Shown: positions 1 to 11,045, counted from the first letter of the stretch. The stretch: DNA of 64,000 bases from Marchantia polymorpha subsp. ruderalis (GCA_037833965.1 AP031351.1:9932501-9996500); one strand, 5' to 3'. Notes: generated by a model from the letters alone, not told the origin. Made by a program: numbers and translations.

Positions 1-960
1 GAGATATAACTCAATATATATATATATTTCATTGTTATTTGATCGTGATGCAAACTGTTAATTTATTCCATCCATTTTGAATTGGTTTACTAAACCAAGT
101 AAGAACACAGATATAACACAAGCTTATAACTTCATAATCCAAACAAGCTGTTCTTTAGATAGAATGATGTCGATGTTATTCTGTCAAAATTCAATTTGGC
201 CATACATGGTACGTTAAGCTTAATAGTAAAGTTGGTGTCATTCAGTAACGACACGAAGAAGTATGTATCACTGTACGTACTTGTTATCAAGGTTGAAAAA
301 AATTTGGTTTCTTGTTCAAAATGTTAAATAATCTTCATGGACTAAAAACATACTCTTCTACTGTTGAGAAGAATATTGGGAAGAAAAGTTAAATATCCTG
401 AGATCGACACGGCATAAACCCGTTGCGCTCAGCTCCAAAGAGTCCTTCGACCGAATTTCGGCCACTTCGACAAAACTTGGTGAGTAAAATCCAAACAAGC
501 TTATTCTAACACATTATTTTTAATGGGTTTGGCAAAAGCATGTCCGGGTCACCAGACACTTCTAAATCTCCAATTCCAAAATGAAACCTTGCCGGCTCGG
601 CGCACAAAATAAAACAACTGCGAGGCGAACACTGACAAACTCACGACGACGTCGCCGTATGCTTGAGGACTCGCATTGACAGGCGAGGAATTCGAACCGA
701 TGCAGCAACAGCAGCAGACGAGCCTCGAAGCTCAAACCTTGCACCGATGCTCTCACGCAAGGCGAGGAATTCCAACCGATTTCCTCGCCGCCGAAGCGCT
801 CTCTCTCTCTCTCTCTCATTCAAAGAGAACCGCCCCCGTCCCCGTGATTATTTACGAACGGCGATCAACGGCAAACACAGCGCGAAATCCAAAGCCGAAT
901 ACGGAACAGTAATGAGCTGAGCCTCACGTCGCAGATGTAGCCAAAGTACGAACCCGTACA
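1..960. other. Non-coding stretch, no gene recognised
   Basis: I see no supported gene here. The first 550 bases are AT-rich. From about 600 the sequence becomes GC-rich and merges into the upstream region of the first gene. A CT microsatellite lies near 799-820. The short open frames on both strands are compositional, rich in Arg and Ser, with no recognisable domain. Confidence 0.5.
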
Positions 961-997
961 CGCTGAAGTGGAAGGGGGCGCGAGGGTGACTTGGCAC

Positions 998-1202
998 GGG
1001 AGGGAGGGAGGGAGGGAGGGCGGGCGGGCGGGCGGGCGAGCAGGTATGAAAATGAGAAGGACGGAAGGACGGAATGGTGGAGGGAATGGACGAATCACGC
1101 GCTCGGAGGCAGAAGGGACGGGGGACGGGGACGGGGACGGGGGGCACAGGGTCAAGTCAAAATGTTCTTGTACGGGGAGGGGAGGGGAGGGGAGGGGAGG
1201 GG
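998..1202 (+). promoter_or_regulatory. Cluster of G-run (quadruplex-type) tracts upstream of the KANSL2-like gene
   Basis: Three G-rich blocks lie on the plus strand within 205 bases. At 998-1038 there are four-base GGGA units followed by GGGC units. At 1115-1144 there are repeats of GGGGAC, and at 1174-1202 repeats of GGGGA. Each contains at least four runs of three or more G with one- or two-base spacers, which fits the consensus for intramolecular G-quadruplexes. They sit about 0.8-1.0 kb upstream of the start codon at 1980, so they lie in the promoter or a long 5' UTR. The regulatory role is inference. Confidence 0.5.
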
Positions 1203-1979
1203 AGCATTAATGATAGAAAGACGTGGGAGAAGATGGCGCGCTTCTGATCGCGAGCAGAGGGGAGCTGAGACGAAACCAGCGAAGAGCATTTGGTGCTCCG
1301 CTGCGTCTGCTGCTGCGCGCTCTGGCTCTTGCTGGCTGAGGAGGAGGAGGCTCTGCGAGACTGCGTGCTGCTGCTGGAGGTGCGGCGTCGAGGCAGAACG
1401 ATGTTTTTGAACCTTATGCAGGACACTGGCGCACAGGTGAGTTTCTTCCACTGCTGCGGTGCGAGGCGGGCGAGTCGCGACTTCTTTGACGATTTGAAGC
1501 CCGAGGCTGGGCAGCGGGGCCGCCCGTGGAAGCGGAGCAGCGGCACAGATTGGAAGCAGCAGGTGAGGTTGCGGTGCTGTCGAATGAGGAGGCGTAAGAG
1601 CGAGCAGCAGCGGAAGCAGCAGGCGAAGGTCGAGGAGGAGGTGGGCGAGCGGCACCTGCAGCAGAGGCCGCGATTCTGTCGTTGCTGCTGCTGCTGCTGC
1701 CCCTGCCCCCGGCGCTCCGGAGGTGGCGCGGAGGTGAGCGAGGCCGGGTGATTCGCGCAAGAACGAATTTGCGACTGTGTGGCGAATTGAATGATGGACG
1801 TACGGCGAATGGGGAGCAGGGAACCTTCGAGCGCACTGGAGCAGCTGCTTTGGGAACGAGACGAAGGTCGAAGAGCGGGCAGGAGAAGAGCCAAGGATAT
1901 CTGGAGGTTGTGTTGAAGTGGCGCAAGTGCATTTTGCCTATCAATCCATTCCCGCCTGTGTGTGAAAGAAGAGCCCGAG
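1203..1979 (+). other. GC-rich probable 5' UTR or promoter with CTG/CAG runs
   Basis: This GC-rich stretch precedes the start at 1980. It carries CTG/CAG-type trinucleotide runs near 1300-1390 and 1681-1700. A plus-strand open frame crosses 1290-1751, but its peptide is Arg/Gln/Cys-rich simple sequence without a domain, so I do not call it a gene. A donor-like CAG|GTGAG at about 1435 could mark a 5' UTR intron. Confidence 0.35.
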
Positions 1980-3484
1980 ATGGGAAGTACTAGTAAGCAA
2001 ACGAAGCTCGTGAAGAGGCTGGCCTCTGTTTCGTCCAATCTTGCGTCGTCTGCTGTTCCATCCTACACAGACCCCACCACCGCAGAGCTGCCTTCGGGCA
2101 AAAAGCTGACTTCCGATCCCACTCGACCGACAGCGACGACGGACAGTTGCAGTCGATGTGACAATTCAGAGGCTTCCGAGAGCGAGTCTGATTACCGGTG
2201 CGAGTCCTCTGTGGAAGGGCTCCCTGAAGATGAAGCTCTCAAACGTACAGATGTGCTGACATTGGAGGAAGTAGTTCAAAGGAGGGCGAAGAGAGTTCGG
2301 CAATTGATGAAGCTATACAGAACGCAATATTGGGGCTTGTTGGAAGAGATGAGAACTAAATATCGGCGGTTCTACCTCCGACATGGTAAGAGTGGTTGGC
2401 GAGATGATGTGGAGGGAGGTGAAAGGGAGCGAGAAGGGCCTGGTAAACCTGGAGAAGATGGAGGTGACGGAATGAGGGAGCCACCGGAGAGAGGCCATGT
2501 TGAGAATTTGCACTGTGGAGCACAGGGCTGTTCAACAAAGCCGTTACCACTCAGTGTGTTCTGTTTCTCTCATATTCTACAGGAGCCACGGCAGCGATTG
2601 TATAAGCCCTGTTCTTTCGTAATTCGCACGTGTGTTCTCTTCCCTTGTCTCCCCTCCACTCCATTTCTGTTCTCTGAATGATGATCCGCCGCTCCTATTT
2701 TGCCCGGGAATGTTTGAATGCGATCACGAAATGCTGGGGAGCTCTGTCAGTAGTAGCGATGCAAAGGTCTCATGTGTGTCCATCGGACGTCGTTTGAAAA
2801 CTATGTCGTTTGGCCAACCTGTTTTACATAGTTTTGCAACTTGATATGAAACATGGTGATAAACCGTCTCATATGTGACTATTCATTGAACGAACCCTTA
2901 AGCCCAAAACCTAGTTGATCAGCTGTGTGCATCTACATTGCCCATCCAACATAGTGATTTCTTGAGACTGGTCTGTTTTTCAATCAGAGCAATACACTTA
3001 GACCCTTATGTTTTCATTGTTTTTCATAGTCTGATGAATTTAGAGTGCACTATATACTGTTGCTCGAATGAGAGGCGAATTATATTTGGTGGCAACTACT
3101 TTCTTGTGATCTATGAACGTTGCTTTAGAAACTTGGGATTGAAAATGTTTCGTCTGACCTGTACGCAGGGGTCAAAGTGGTGGTACCACTTGTGGAAGGC
3201 CTGTACTGCGTGCCGTGGTCCCTCCCCTTTGTGGGCAACACTTTCATCAGGCTCAACGTCAAGCATCTCGCTCACTGAAGAAGGTGTTGCCCGGCGGGCC
3301 AAAGGCGAACCCGAAGCTACACCTCATTATCACTCAATATGTCCAGGAGATTCAGGCAAAACGTCGGGCGTTTCAGAAGAAAGTTGCTCTCACATCGCAA
3401 CTAGAGAATGGCGTGGAAGTGCATCCCGGTGGATCTGGAGGTTCATTGGACAACGCATTATCTGATCATGGAGGCCAAGGATGA
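1980..3484 (+). CDS. KANSL2/INO80D-like zinc-finger (C3H-C3H) protein
   Basis: Two exons, 1980-2629 and 3169-3484, joined through a 539-base GT-AG intron, give 321 residues. The diagnostic part is a split Cys/His domain from about residue 179. The first half has CGAQGC, FCFSH and then KPC. The second half, at the start of exon 2, has TCGRPVLR and PLCGQH. Both halves are needed, which supports the splice and its phase (codon split as AC|G). This C3H-C3H 'potential DNA-binding' domain is known from KANSL2 (NSL histone acetyltransferase complex) and INO80D (INO80 remodeller), so a nuclear chromatin role is inferred. Upstream of the domain are a Ser/Thr-rich segment, a basic helix around QRRAKRVRQL and an acidic Gly/Glu-rich linker. 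The tail after the domain is Lys/Gln-rich. The frame is open slightly upstream of 1980, but this is the first ATG. It is short for the family, so extra exons are possible. Confidence 0.75.
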
Positions 3485-5633
3485 GACCCCGTTGTAGCTG
3501 TTCTTTGTTCATTTGAAGGAAGGCGAATGAATTTTTTATCCCATTGGAGAGGTTGTGACGGAGGTCTGGGAAGTTTGTTACAAAATATTGGCAATACCCT
3601 AGAAGAGAAACACACTGTTCGACATCAGAGTCTTCGGTTCTCGCTGGAATCGAGGTCTAGCCACCTGATAAAAGAATGATGGGGCTGTGTGTCTATTAAT
3701 TAACTAGACATTTGTAGCGGTGTGTCAGTGTTCAGAGCAACAAAGAGTTAGCCGGCCATGACGATGACAACGAAAGTGCTAAAGGCTTCGTAGTACTAGA
3801 CTTGCGTTTTATATGACACGTGGCCTTGAGTGTTAAGTCAAGGCCAAACCAAGTTGTAGACCGAGGGTCGAATTTACTAACCCCTAGCGGAGTATGATTG
3901 CTGATTCGAATCAATTTTTGGTCTGTTATGTCCTCTATTTTAGAATGAAAGACAGAGATTTTCCTTTGTGCTCCACTTTCAGTTCATTCCCCGTTGATTG
4001 TGGTGCACTAAGGGTTTTCGATTTTTTTTTCTAGTGTACAGAAATTCATTAGTAGTTGAGAAAGTAGTCTTAGTTCTTCCGCCGAAAGAGCTACGAGAGG
4101 ATGGCATAGAAGTTGTTTTCAGATCCTATTGAATGAAGGGAATTTTCTGTCCCATGCCATTTCTTTATGGTCCCCGAACTTTTGTGGTATCTAGTGTCCT
4201 TCTAGTGTTCAAATTGTATGCATCTAAGTGTTTGATTTCTATATCATTATGTTCTTTGAATTTAGCATTCAGCCAATGACGTGTCATGATCGATTTTGTC
4301 AAACGCTGGTGAGAACGCAAACAATCTAAGTACTAAATTGATGAAACTATGGATAGGTTGGCAGTAATGGTTCTGAATGTAATGCCGGTGAATTGCATTT
4401 GTACGGCAACTGACTGTACTAAAACTTTCAGTTGGATTGTGAAAGTAGTTGAACTCCTTGTCCCTTAGCGAGAGTAGCACAGATTCTTAAATATTCTCCA
4501 GTTTCCCCATATCCATCTATAGATTGCGAAATCAATCTTCTCATTGTAAGTGCTATCAGTCTGCAAGTTAATGATACTCGCTCTAAAGTTTCTGGTTCAA
4601 ACTTCATTCTTGATGTCATTGCTTCTTACATCCAGTCGGCCTGGATATAGCTGAAGTTGGAAACACTTGTTATCGTCTGCAAAATGGATTGGAGGTCGGT
4701 ATCAAGTTCAAGCTAGATGTATGCACAATGAAAGTCAGGTATCATATTCTATTGCATGCCGTGTTGGATAATACCGAGTGCATATTATTTCTAGAGAGTA
4801 CGCCGAAGCTTTCATGTCCAGTGCTGAGCATTAGAAAATCAGTTAGAGTGTGCTTGTGAATGAGGTAGGGTCCGAACGGCACTAGAATATCATTACTTCA
4901 TCTCTGTCAGCTGTTCCAATCAGTTTCCGAATGTTTGGTATATTGAATCCGACTTCAATTTACAAGTTCTAACTCGTGTTTCTGTCAAGCAATTGCTTTT
5001 CCTCGTCTTTTGGTGGCCTGAATCTAGTACAAGATCTAAGATTTTCATATATCTGACGCAAGGCCCACTGCAAGATTCAATGTGAGTAGAAATTCAGCGC
5101 GGACGACATTTCCTTTGCTGTAATATATTTCTGAAGACATGCATGGACTTCAAAGTTACCTCATCGATTATATCAGGTTGTATAAGCTCATATGGAGAAC
5201 AAGAGCAGAAAGACGGAGAGTTGATAGAGCTTTGCCTCTCAGTTTCGGCCTTTGAATATTCAAATTTATGACTATTAAACATTGCTCTGGTTTAGCTCTT
5301 TCTTTCGCTCGCTTCTTCTCGATTGTGGCTGTGATAATTCGTCCATTAAGGTTCAGTCGCTTTCAAATAAATAGAAGTTCTGTCGATTGTCAACAGAACA
5401 CAGTCTTGAGAACTTTGTTGGAGCCCTCTTGGTAGCTTCATAAAAAGTCCGACGCCTTATTGAATATGTTCGGAGGTTTACTCTTAAGCTTCATAAGTAT
5501 CTGCATTGTTGAAACTCCTTCAGAAAGACGGCTTGTTTCTTATGGAGCACATGTCAGTTCGTTTCTCATTTAGTTATTGTGTGTGTCGTAGATCCAAGAT
5601 ATTTAACAACTATTGTAGATTCTGGGAGAATAA
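3485..5633. other. Intergenic, nothing recognised
   Basis: About 2.1 kb with no open frame longer than 75 codons and no family I recognise. The start should contain the 3' UTR of the zinc-finger gene. No clear repeat ends were seen. Confidence 0.4.
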
Positions 5634-6311
5634 TCAAATCGAGCAGGAAGTTAACGAAAGCTTGACTCTGTTATTATCTAATGAAGATGTTGTACAGGGT
5701 GAATGGAACTTCAACGAGTTAGTCTGAAGATTCAGCAGTGGGAGCAGGAGGATTCCGTCGTAGAACAACACGTAAAACGCAAAATTCTGAGCGTAATTCT
5801 GCAAAACGTTAAATTCATCGAAGATGATTGTGGAAATGAGAGCTTCCCATAACGTCCCTGGCTCGTCTGTCCACACCTGTCTCATTCGACTGATGTCTGT
5901 TGTTTTCACTGGCGGTACAACCTCGACCTCCTCACCCGCGTTGGTGGAACTGGAATCCTTCTTGTTAACATCCTTGCCATGCTTGGCATTGACATATCCC
6001 TGTTTAGGTGGGGTTGCTGGTGGTATGGCCGATAAATGCTGGGAGAAGAAAGTTGAGGGGGTCAATATATTCTGTGGTGTAGCAGCAGTTGTGGAGGGGG
6101 TACGATTACCGCTGCTCTTGAGCCTTTCAGCAGTGGGAGCAGGAGGGAGCAAGGATACGACCACCTCCCAGAGATTTAGAGGCATCTTCGAATCTTTGCC
6201 AATATTATGTTCTGCTTTATCTTCTATTTCCTTCTCTCTGATGCACCCCAGCCGAAAATGCGTATTCAGAAATAATTTGTCTCGATGTGCAGTAGACAGA
6301 TCACACGACAT
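5634..6311 (-). CDS. Unrecognised protein, 225 residues (uncertain)
   Basis: A single open frame runs from an ATG at 6311 to a stop at 5634. I do not recognise the product. The N-terminal 60 residues are mixed polar (MSCDLSTAHRDKLF). The middle is Pro/Thr/Ser-rich with PATPPKQGY and an acidic stretch GEEVEVVPP. A more ordered segment around RMRQVWTDEPGTLWEALIST follows, then an aromatic and hydrophobic stretch (FAFYVLFYDGILLLP) that could be a short membrane segment. The frame is long for this AT/GC-balanced region, which is the main support. No splice evidence, homologue or partner gene supports it. It could be a lineage-specific gene, part of a spliced gene, or chance. Confidence 0.3.
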   Translation of the reverse strand: MSCDLSTAHRDKLFLNTHFRLGCIREKEIEDKAEHNIGKDSKMPLNLWEVVVSLLPPAPTAERLKSSGNRTPSTTAATPQNILTPSTFFSQHLSAIPPATPPKQGYVNAKHGKDVNKKDSSSTNAGEEVEVVPPVKTTDISRMRQVWTDEPGTLWEALISTIIFDEFNVLQNYAQNFAFYVLFYDGILLLPLLNLQTNSLKFHSPCTTSSLDNNRVKLSLTSCSI

Positions 6312-7072
6312 TTTCTAGTGGAATTGGGTTTCTTGTCTCTTTGTCAGCAGGAATTTTGTCACTCACGGGTTTTTACTCAGTGAAGTACACCTAGGCCTGG
6401 GGGTGTCCTCCGGGTGACAAAGAAACCGCGTGTGACTGTTTGTACTTGGTTGAGGTAAACCCTCAATCCTAGGTGTATGGTACTAGGTGTTATGGCTGGT
6501 CCAGAAGATAGCAGATAGACTCGTTCACAGCAAATGTAGGACGATTGTCCGGCAATTCCTGGAGCTAATGCTTAAGACTTCTGTTCATGGAACTCACCGG
6601 TTGATTTTCTTTCTTGCTTGTAGCTCTGCTGAGCGTGTCGCGTAGAATGCGTTCATCTCCTTCTTAGCAATTTCCAAGGTCTGTTAACAGATTCAGGTGG
6701 GACGGAGTAATGACGTACTTTGTGGTAACATTTTCTGAAAGTTTTGCCTGGAAACCTTTAAATTTAGATCTTATCAACAAGTATTGCCTCGCTAGAGCGT
6801 CTGAATTCCTGCAGAAACGGTTGACAATACCTGACGACGTCTTTCTTCTGACTTTCTTGGCTTATCTTCCAGCTCTTCCCTCTTCTTTCTACGCCACTCT
6901 CTGCAAGGAGCAATGTGGTTGACATGTGACCATCAGGAAGTACATTCATGATTTTTTCTCCCCGTTTCTCTCTCACTGCACACCCTCTGGTCCTCCTCGA
7001 GTCATCTACTCGCTGTGTTTCTAGACTTCCAGCAGCCTAGATGCAAGTTCCAGTGGGCCGAGCAGGTTCCTC
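6312..7072. other. Intergenic, nothing firmly recognised
   Basis: Short open frames occur on both strands (6710-6922 plus, 6764-6976 minus), but neither peptide resembles a known family. They overlap antisense, so at most one could be real. Confidence 0.35.
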
Positions 7073-8388
7073 CTAGTACTTTTGCGTGGTGAGGGAGATA
7101 CCAACGAAGATGAGCAAGATCGACGCTAAAATCCACGTGCAGGGTACCACAATTTCACGCTCGACATCGAATTCAAGGCCTGTCTGTCTTAACAAGCGTC
7201 GCCATGTGCATGATTTCCTTCGGTACCCCGTGCCGTAAGGGGGTTTCTGTCATCAAAGCCCTGACATTCCTATCGAGCAACTTGCGGGCAATGCGATGCA
7301 CTGGAAATGAATTGGGCATGCGTCGGTTGAGAAGCCCATCCGCTTGCGCACTTCTGTCGACCAGGCGGTTAATTTGCGGAACCGAACGCAGGGACCTCTT
7401 GGGCGCATAGATCGAGAGAGAGAGAGAGAGATATAATGTCATCCTGGTGCTGCTTTTGAGGTCACCTGAGTAAATCGGATTCGTCCTGGGGTCCGACTGC
7501 AAGCGAGCTGCGGCGCCGATAACGTGCGCGGAGCGTGGACGCAGCGCTGGCGTCGCTGGCCGAGGAACTCGAGTCGTCGTCGTCGTCGGCGTCCGCGGCC
7601 CGCCCATCCTTCACGCTCCACTGCGGACTGAGGGCTTCGGGGGAGGACTGCGTGAAGGTGTCGGAGGAACTCGCGGCCGAGAAGTCATCGGCCGGGAATG
7701 GATCCCTCGAGAGCAAGATATCAGATGTCGGGCCCGTGGAGGAATCGAAGAGCACGAGGGGCGAGTCCGGCGGAGTGGAAGTCATCGTCGTCGCTGAGGG
7801 GACTTCTTGCGAGGGTCGATTGAGTTGTTGTTGTTCGAGCGAGCGAGGCCTCGATGAATCGGGCTCGGACGGAAGAACGATCAGGCCCATTCCTTCGGCG
7901 GAAGAAAACGGAGGCGCGCGCACTGGTTCGGAGATTCGGATCATGAATGCATCATTTGGACGATGCTCGTCCGCCGACGACGCACGCTCTTCTTCGACCT
8001 GGTTGTCTTTCCTCTCCTTCGGACCCGACTCGTTCCTCGTCAACCACGATTGCCTTCTCGGATCACGATCCTCCTCCCTCTCCTTCGTCAAATCATCGTC
8101 CTGGACGTGCGTCGTCGAGAAATCTGCCGCTTTCGACAAGGAGCGTTGTCTCCTCCGATCCGATTCCACTCTCGACATTCCCAGCGGATACGGTCGCTCC
8201 CTATTCATCGTCGGCATCATCATCGGACGCTCTGCCTGCGCACCAGCGCCTCCAGCTTCTCTCGGATCATTCGGTGGGAACATGGTCCTGATTGTCCACG
8301 TCCCTCCCCCTCCCCCTCCCCCGCCACTCCCACTCCCACTCCCACCATCTCCTCCTCCTCCTTCATTCTCTCTCCCCGCCCTCTGCAT
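7073..8388 (-). CDS. Unrecognised gene candidate with low-complexity N-terminus and possible C-terminal membrane anchor
   Basis: The main open frame starts at an ATG at 8388 and runs to a splice-donor-like CTCAG|GTGACC at 7466/7465, about 307 residues. It is Gly/Ser-rich at first (GGGGDGGSGSGSGG). It then becomes charged with many Arg/Glu/Asp, and a Ser/Asp-rich acidic stretch precedes an Arg-rich patch (RARYRRRSSL). A second open stretch follows at 7395-7173 after a CT-rich tract and an AG, in matching phase; that intron would be only 70 bases. Further down, at 7190-7073, another frame encodes a hydrophobic run WILASILLIFVGISL after VEREIVVP and then stops, as expected for a C-terminal membrane anchor. 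I could not connect all three pieces with clean splice sites, so the exon structure is unresolved. I do not recognise a family. The opposite strand also has a long open frame here, so the composition alone keeps frames open. Confidence 0.35.
7412..7431. repeat. GA/CT microsatellite
   Basis: About ten GA units on the plus strand. On the minus strand the CT run lies just upstream of a potential splice acceptor of the gene candidate at 7073-8388. Confidence 0.8.
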
Positions 8389-9700
8389 TTGCGATTGCAA
8401 TGGTCCCGCACACTCACCTTCACAGCTTCATTAAAGTTTCAGAAGCAATTCTGTCGCAATCACAGACGATTTTCAATTCACCCCGTCCCTGCTCACCTCG
8501 TTTCGTTCGCCAATTCGTCGCTACACCCGCTTCGCCGACTGACGGAAGGGAGCAACACCTCGACTCACTGACATGAAATTCTCCCGACGACCGTATACCT
8601 CTGGAATACAACGCCATACATTTCTCCCCACACCGTATTCAGCCGATACACCAAATTACGGTGAGTTCTTTTCCGTTTGCTGTACGGAGTACTTGGTGTC
8701 ATAGCCAGAACGCAAAACAATGACGTCTCCGCAACGAGGCACAAAGTGATATACCAAATCGTTTATTGCGATTGTGCTTTTGGATGCGGCTAGGAATAAT
8801 AGTGAATTAAAGTCGTACACCAGAATATATTCTAGCTTAATACCGTAAGAAATACCAACTGTCTAGATACTATAACTTAGCAAAGGCGTTGCATTGTATT
8901 TTTTACCGGGAAGAAAACAATTTTAGTTTTCAGTGTACTGCCACCAAAACTGGTGGCAGTACACTGAAACCTCATCACAAGATGATTACCGGTGGATGGT
9001 TGAAAACCCCATAGCGCGATTCAACCTAACGGTAACAAGTAGGGGAAGTATTATCATATGGCGAGCATCTTGACGACTCGCTTAGTTGCACAAACTTTTA
9101 CAAACGGCAGTACTGCCAGGTGTCCGGGATCCAAGTTTCTTTCTCCTCTTTCTTTCTTACTTCATACTCCCTTCGGGCTGCCCCGGATCAGCTGGATTTT
9201 ATCTCAGTTTTGGGAAGGGGGAGGCGGAACGCTTTGCGGGGAGGGTCTGCGGACCCTACATTCCGGCAACCATGTAGAGTCCATCAACCGGATGAAATTC
9301 CAACAACCATGTAGAAGAGAGGCCGTCACTGTAGAGGCCTCAACGTTGTATCTAGTGCGTTGCAATGATCTACGCCGTAACAACGATCACAGTTGTGTCG
9401 TGGGACGTTGCGGTAACTTGACTGGTAACCATGCTACATTTTTACTTCATCCGTTTCATCATCATGAGGCTGATTAATACTTTATGACAGCGGATAATGA
9501 ACATGGTATACTCGATGTGACTTTCACGTCAAATGATCCCGTGTTCGGCATCTGTACGTCAAGTTTAGAGCACCATTGTTAGGCTTATGCCTCCTTTGTC
9601 CCTTGATTTGAAGTGAAAGAATTGAAACTAGACACAACAAGAAACTTGGCAATACCAACGAGTAGCAAGATGGGAATGACCTAGTGGGCGGACTTCTAGG
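8389..9700. other. Intergenic, contains one perfect hairpin
   Basis: Upstream flank of the minus-strand gene candidate. The first 250 bases are probably its 5' UTR and promoter. Open frames at 9058-9477 (plus) have no recognisable domain. The only structured element seen is the inverted repeat at 8928-8969. Confidence 0.4.
8928..8969. repeat. Perfect 18-bp inverted repeat with 6-base loop
   Basis: The left arm is 8928-8945, the loop AAAACT is 8946-8951 and the right arm is 8952-8969. The arms (TTTCAGTGTACTGCCACC and its complement) match at all 18 positions. The next outer pair does not match. The sequence lies in non-coding DNA. Confidence 0.9.
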
Positions 9701-10182
9701 CAATACTACATGATGTTGTTTCTAGGTATTTGATAAATAAAAAGTTCATGATGCATGAACTCATTACCATTGTGATAAGGTAAAAAAATATAATGATGAT
9801 TATATAAAAGAGTTACATTTTAAATTTAGTTAAAAATATATTTGGAGAATAAAAAAATCATAAATGTATATTATAAATTTACAATATGCAATATTTTAAT
9901 CATCAACAGAGAGTCAAAAATAAAATGAGAGTTATTTAAGATAAATAAAATCGACATAAAGTTGATTTATGACATATTTTATAGAATTATCACATTAATT
10001 ATAAAAATTTTTCTTTTAATATTTTCATATGTCAGTTATCTAGGTTAAAATTATACACTTGTATATTGAATGATGAAACTCAAAGTGAAGAAATTATAAA
10101 TTTAGATTTAAGTAATTAATTTAATATCAAAATTTGATTAAAAATTTAATTTAAAATGAAAAACAAATTATGAAGTCAAAAT
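9700..10182. other. AT-rich non-coding stretch
   Basis: Strongly AT-rich sequence leading into the satellite block. No gene, RNA or terminal repeat seen. Confidence 0.5.
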
Positions 10183-11045
10183 ATGTTTTTCTGTATTTTT
10201 TTTACAATTTCTTACATTTCATTCAAATATGTTATTTTTCATATATTGTTATTTTTTATATTTTATTCTTTTAGATTTCATATTTTTTCTTATATAATTT
10301 TTATTCATGTCTTGTATTTTTTTTTACAATTTCTTACATTTCATTCAAATATTATATTTTGCATGTCTTGTTATTTTTTATGTTTTGTTTTTTTAAATTT
10401 CATATATTTCTAACTCAAATATTTTACATTTCATGTCTTGTTCTTTTTTACATTTTATTTTTCTGAATTTCAAATTTTTTGACATCAGATATTTTATTTT
10501 TCATGACTTGTTATTATTTCCATTTCATTTTTTTAAATTTCATATATTTCTAATTCAAATATTTTACATTTCATGTCTTGTTCTTTTTTACATTTTATTT
10601 TTCTGAATTTCAAATTTTTTTGAAATCAGATATTTTATTTTTCATGACTTGTTATTATTTCCATTTCATTTTTTTAAATTTCATATTTACTAATTCAAAT
10701 TTTTTTCACGTCTAGTAATATTTTATATTTTTAAATTTCATAATTTTGAATTCAATTATTTTATTTTTCATGTCTTGTTGTCATTATTATTTTTTTAAAT
10801 TTCATATATTTTTCCCAAAAGTTTATTTTTCATGTCCTGTTATTGTATATATATATTTTTTAAAATTTCATAATTTTTTATTCAAATTTTTTATTCTTCA
10901 TGTCTTGTTATTTTTTAAAGTAAAATCTCATATTTTCTATTCAAATATTTTGTTCTTCATGTCTTGTTATTTTATATATTTAATTTTTTAAAAATTGTAT
11001 GTTTTTTTCCAATATTTTATTTTTCATGTCTTGTTATGTTTTTTT
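10183..11045. repeat. AT-rich satellite, about 60-70 bp unit with a 140-bp higher-order copy
   Basis: The core CATGTCTTGTTATTTTT followed by TTTTAAATTTCATAT and TTCAAATATTTTA recurs about a dozen times, at roughly 60-70 base spacing. A higher-order duplication is visible: 10411-10550 is repeated almost exactly at 10551-10691, including the CATGACTTG variant in the second half of each copy. The open frames here (Phe/Ile/Tyr-rich) are products of composition. Confidence 0.85.

Noticed and set aside
1152-2038. Long minus-strand frames opposite the first gene's 5' region
   Set aside because: They are Ser/Arg/Leu/Gln runs made by CTG/CAG and G-run repeats read backwards, and they overlap the supported plus-strand gene.
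3890-3910. B-box-like GATTCGAATC suggesting a tRNA or SINE
   Set aside because: No A box, no acceptor stem and no foldable cloverleaf around it.
7535-8434. A 299-codon plus-strand frame opposite the minus-strand gene candidate
   Set aside because: Ser/Pro-rich shadow of GC-skewed coding sequence; it has no donor or acceptor logic and no domain. The minus strand has the better splice donor and the anchor-like end.
9058-9477. A 139-codon plus-strand frame
   Set aside because: No domain, mixed composition, overlapped by other frames of similar length; no splice sites or neighbours support it.
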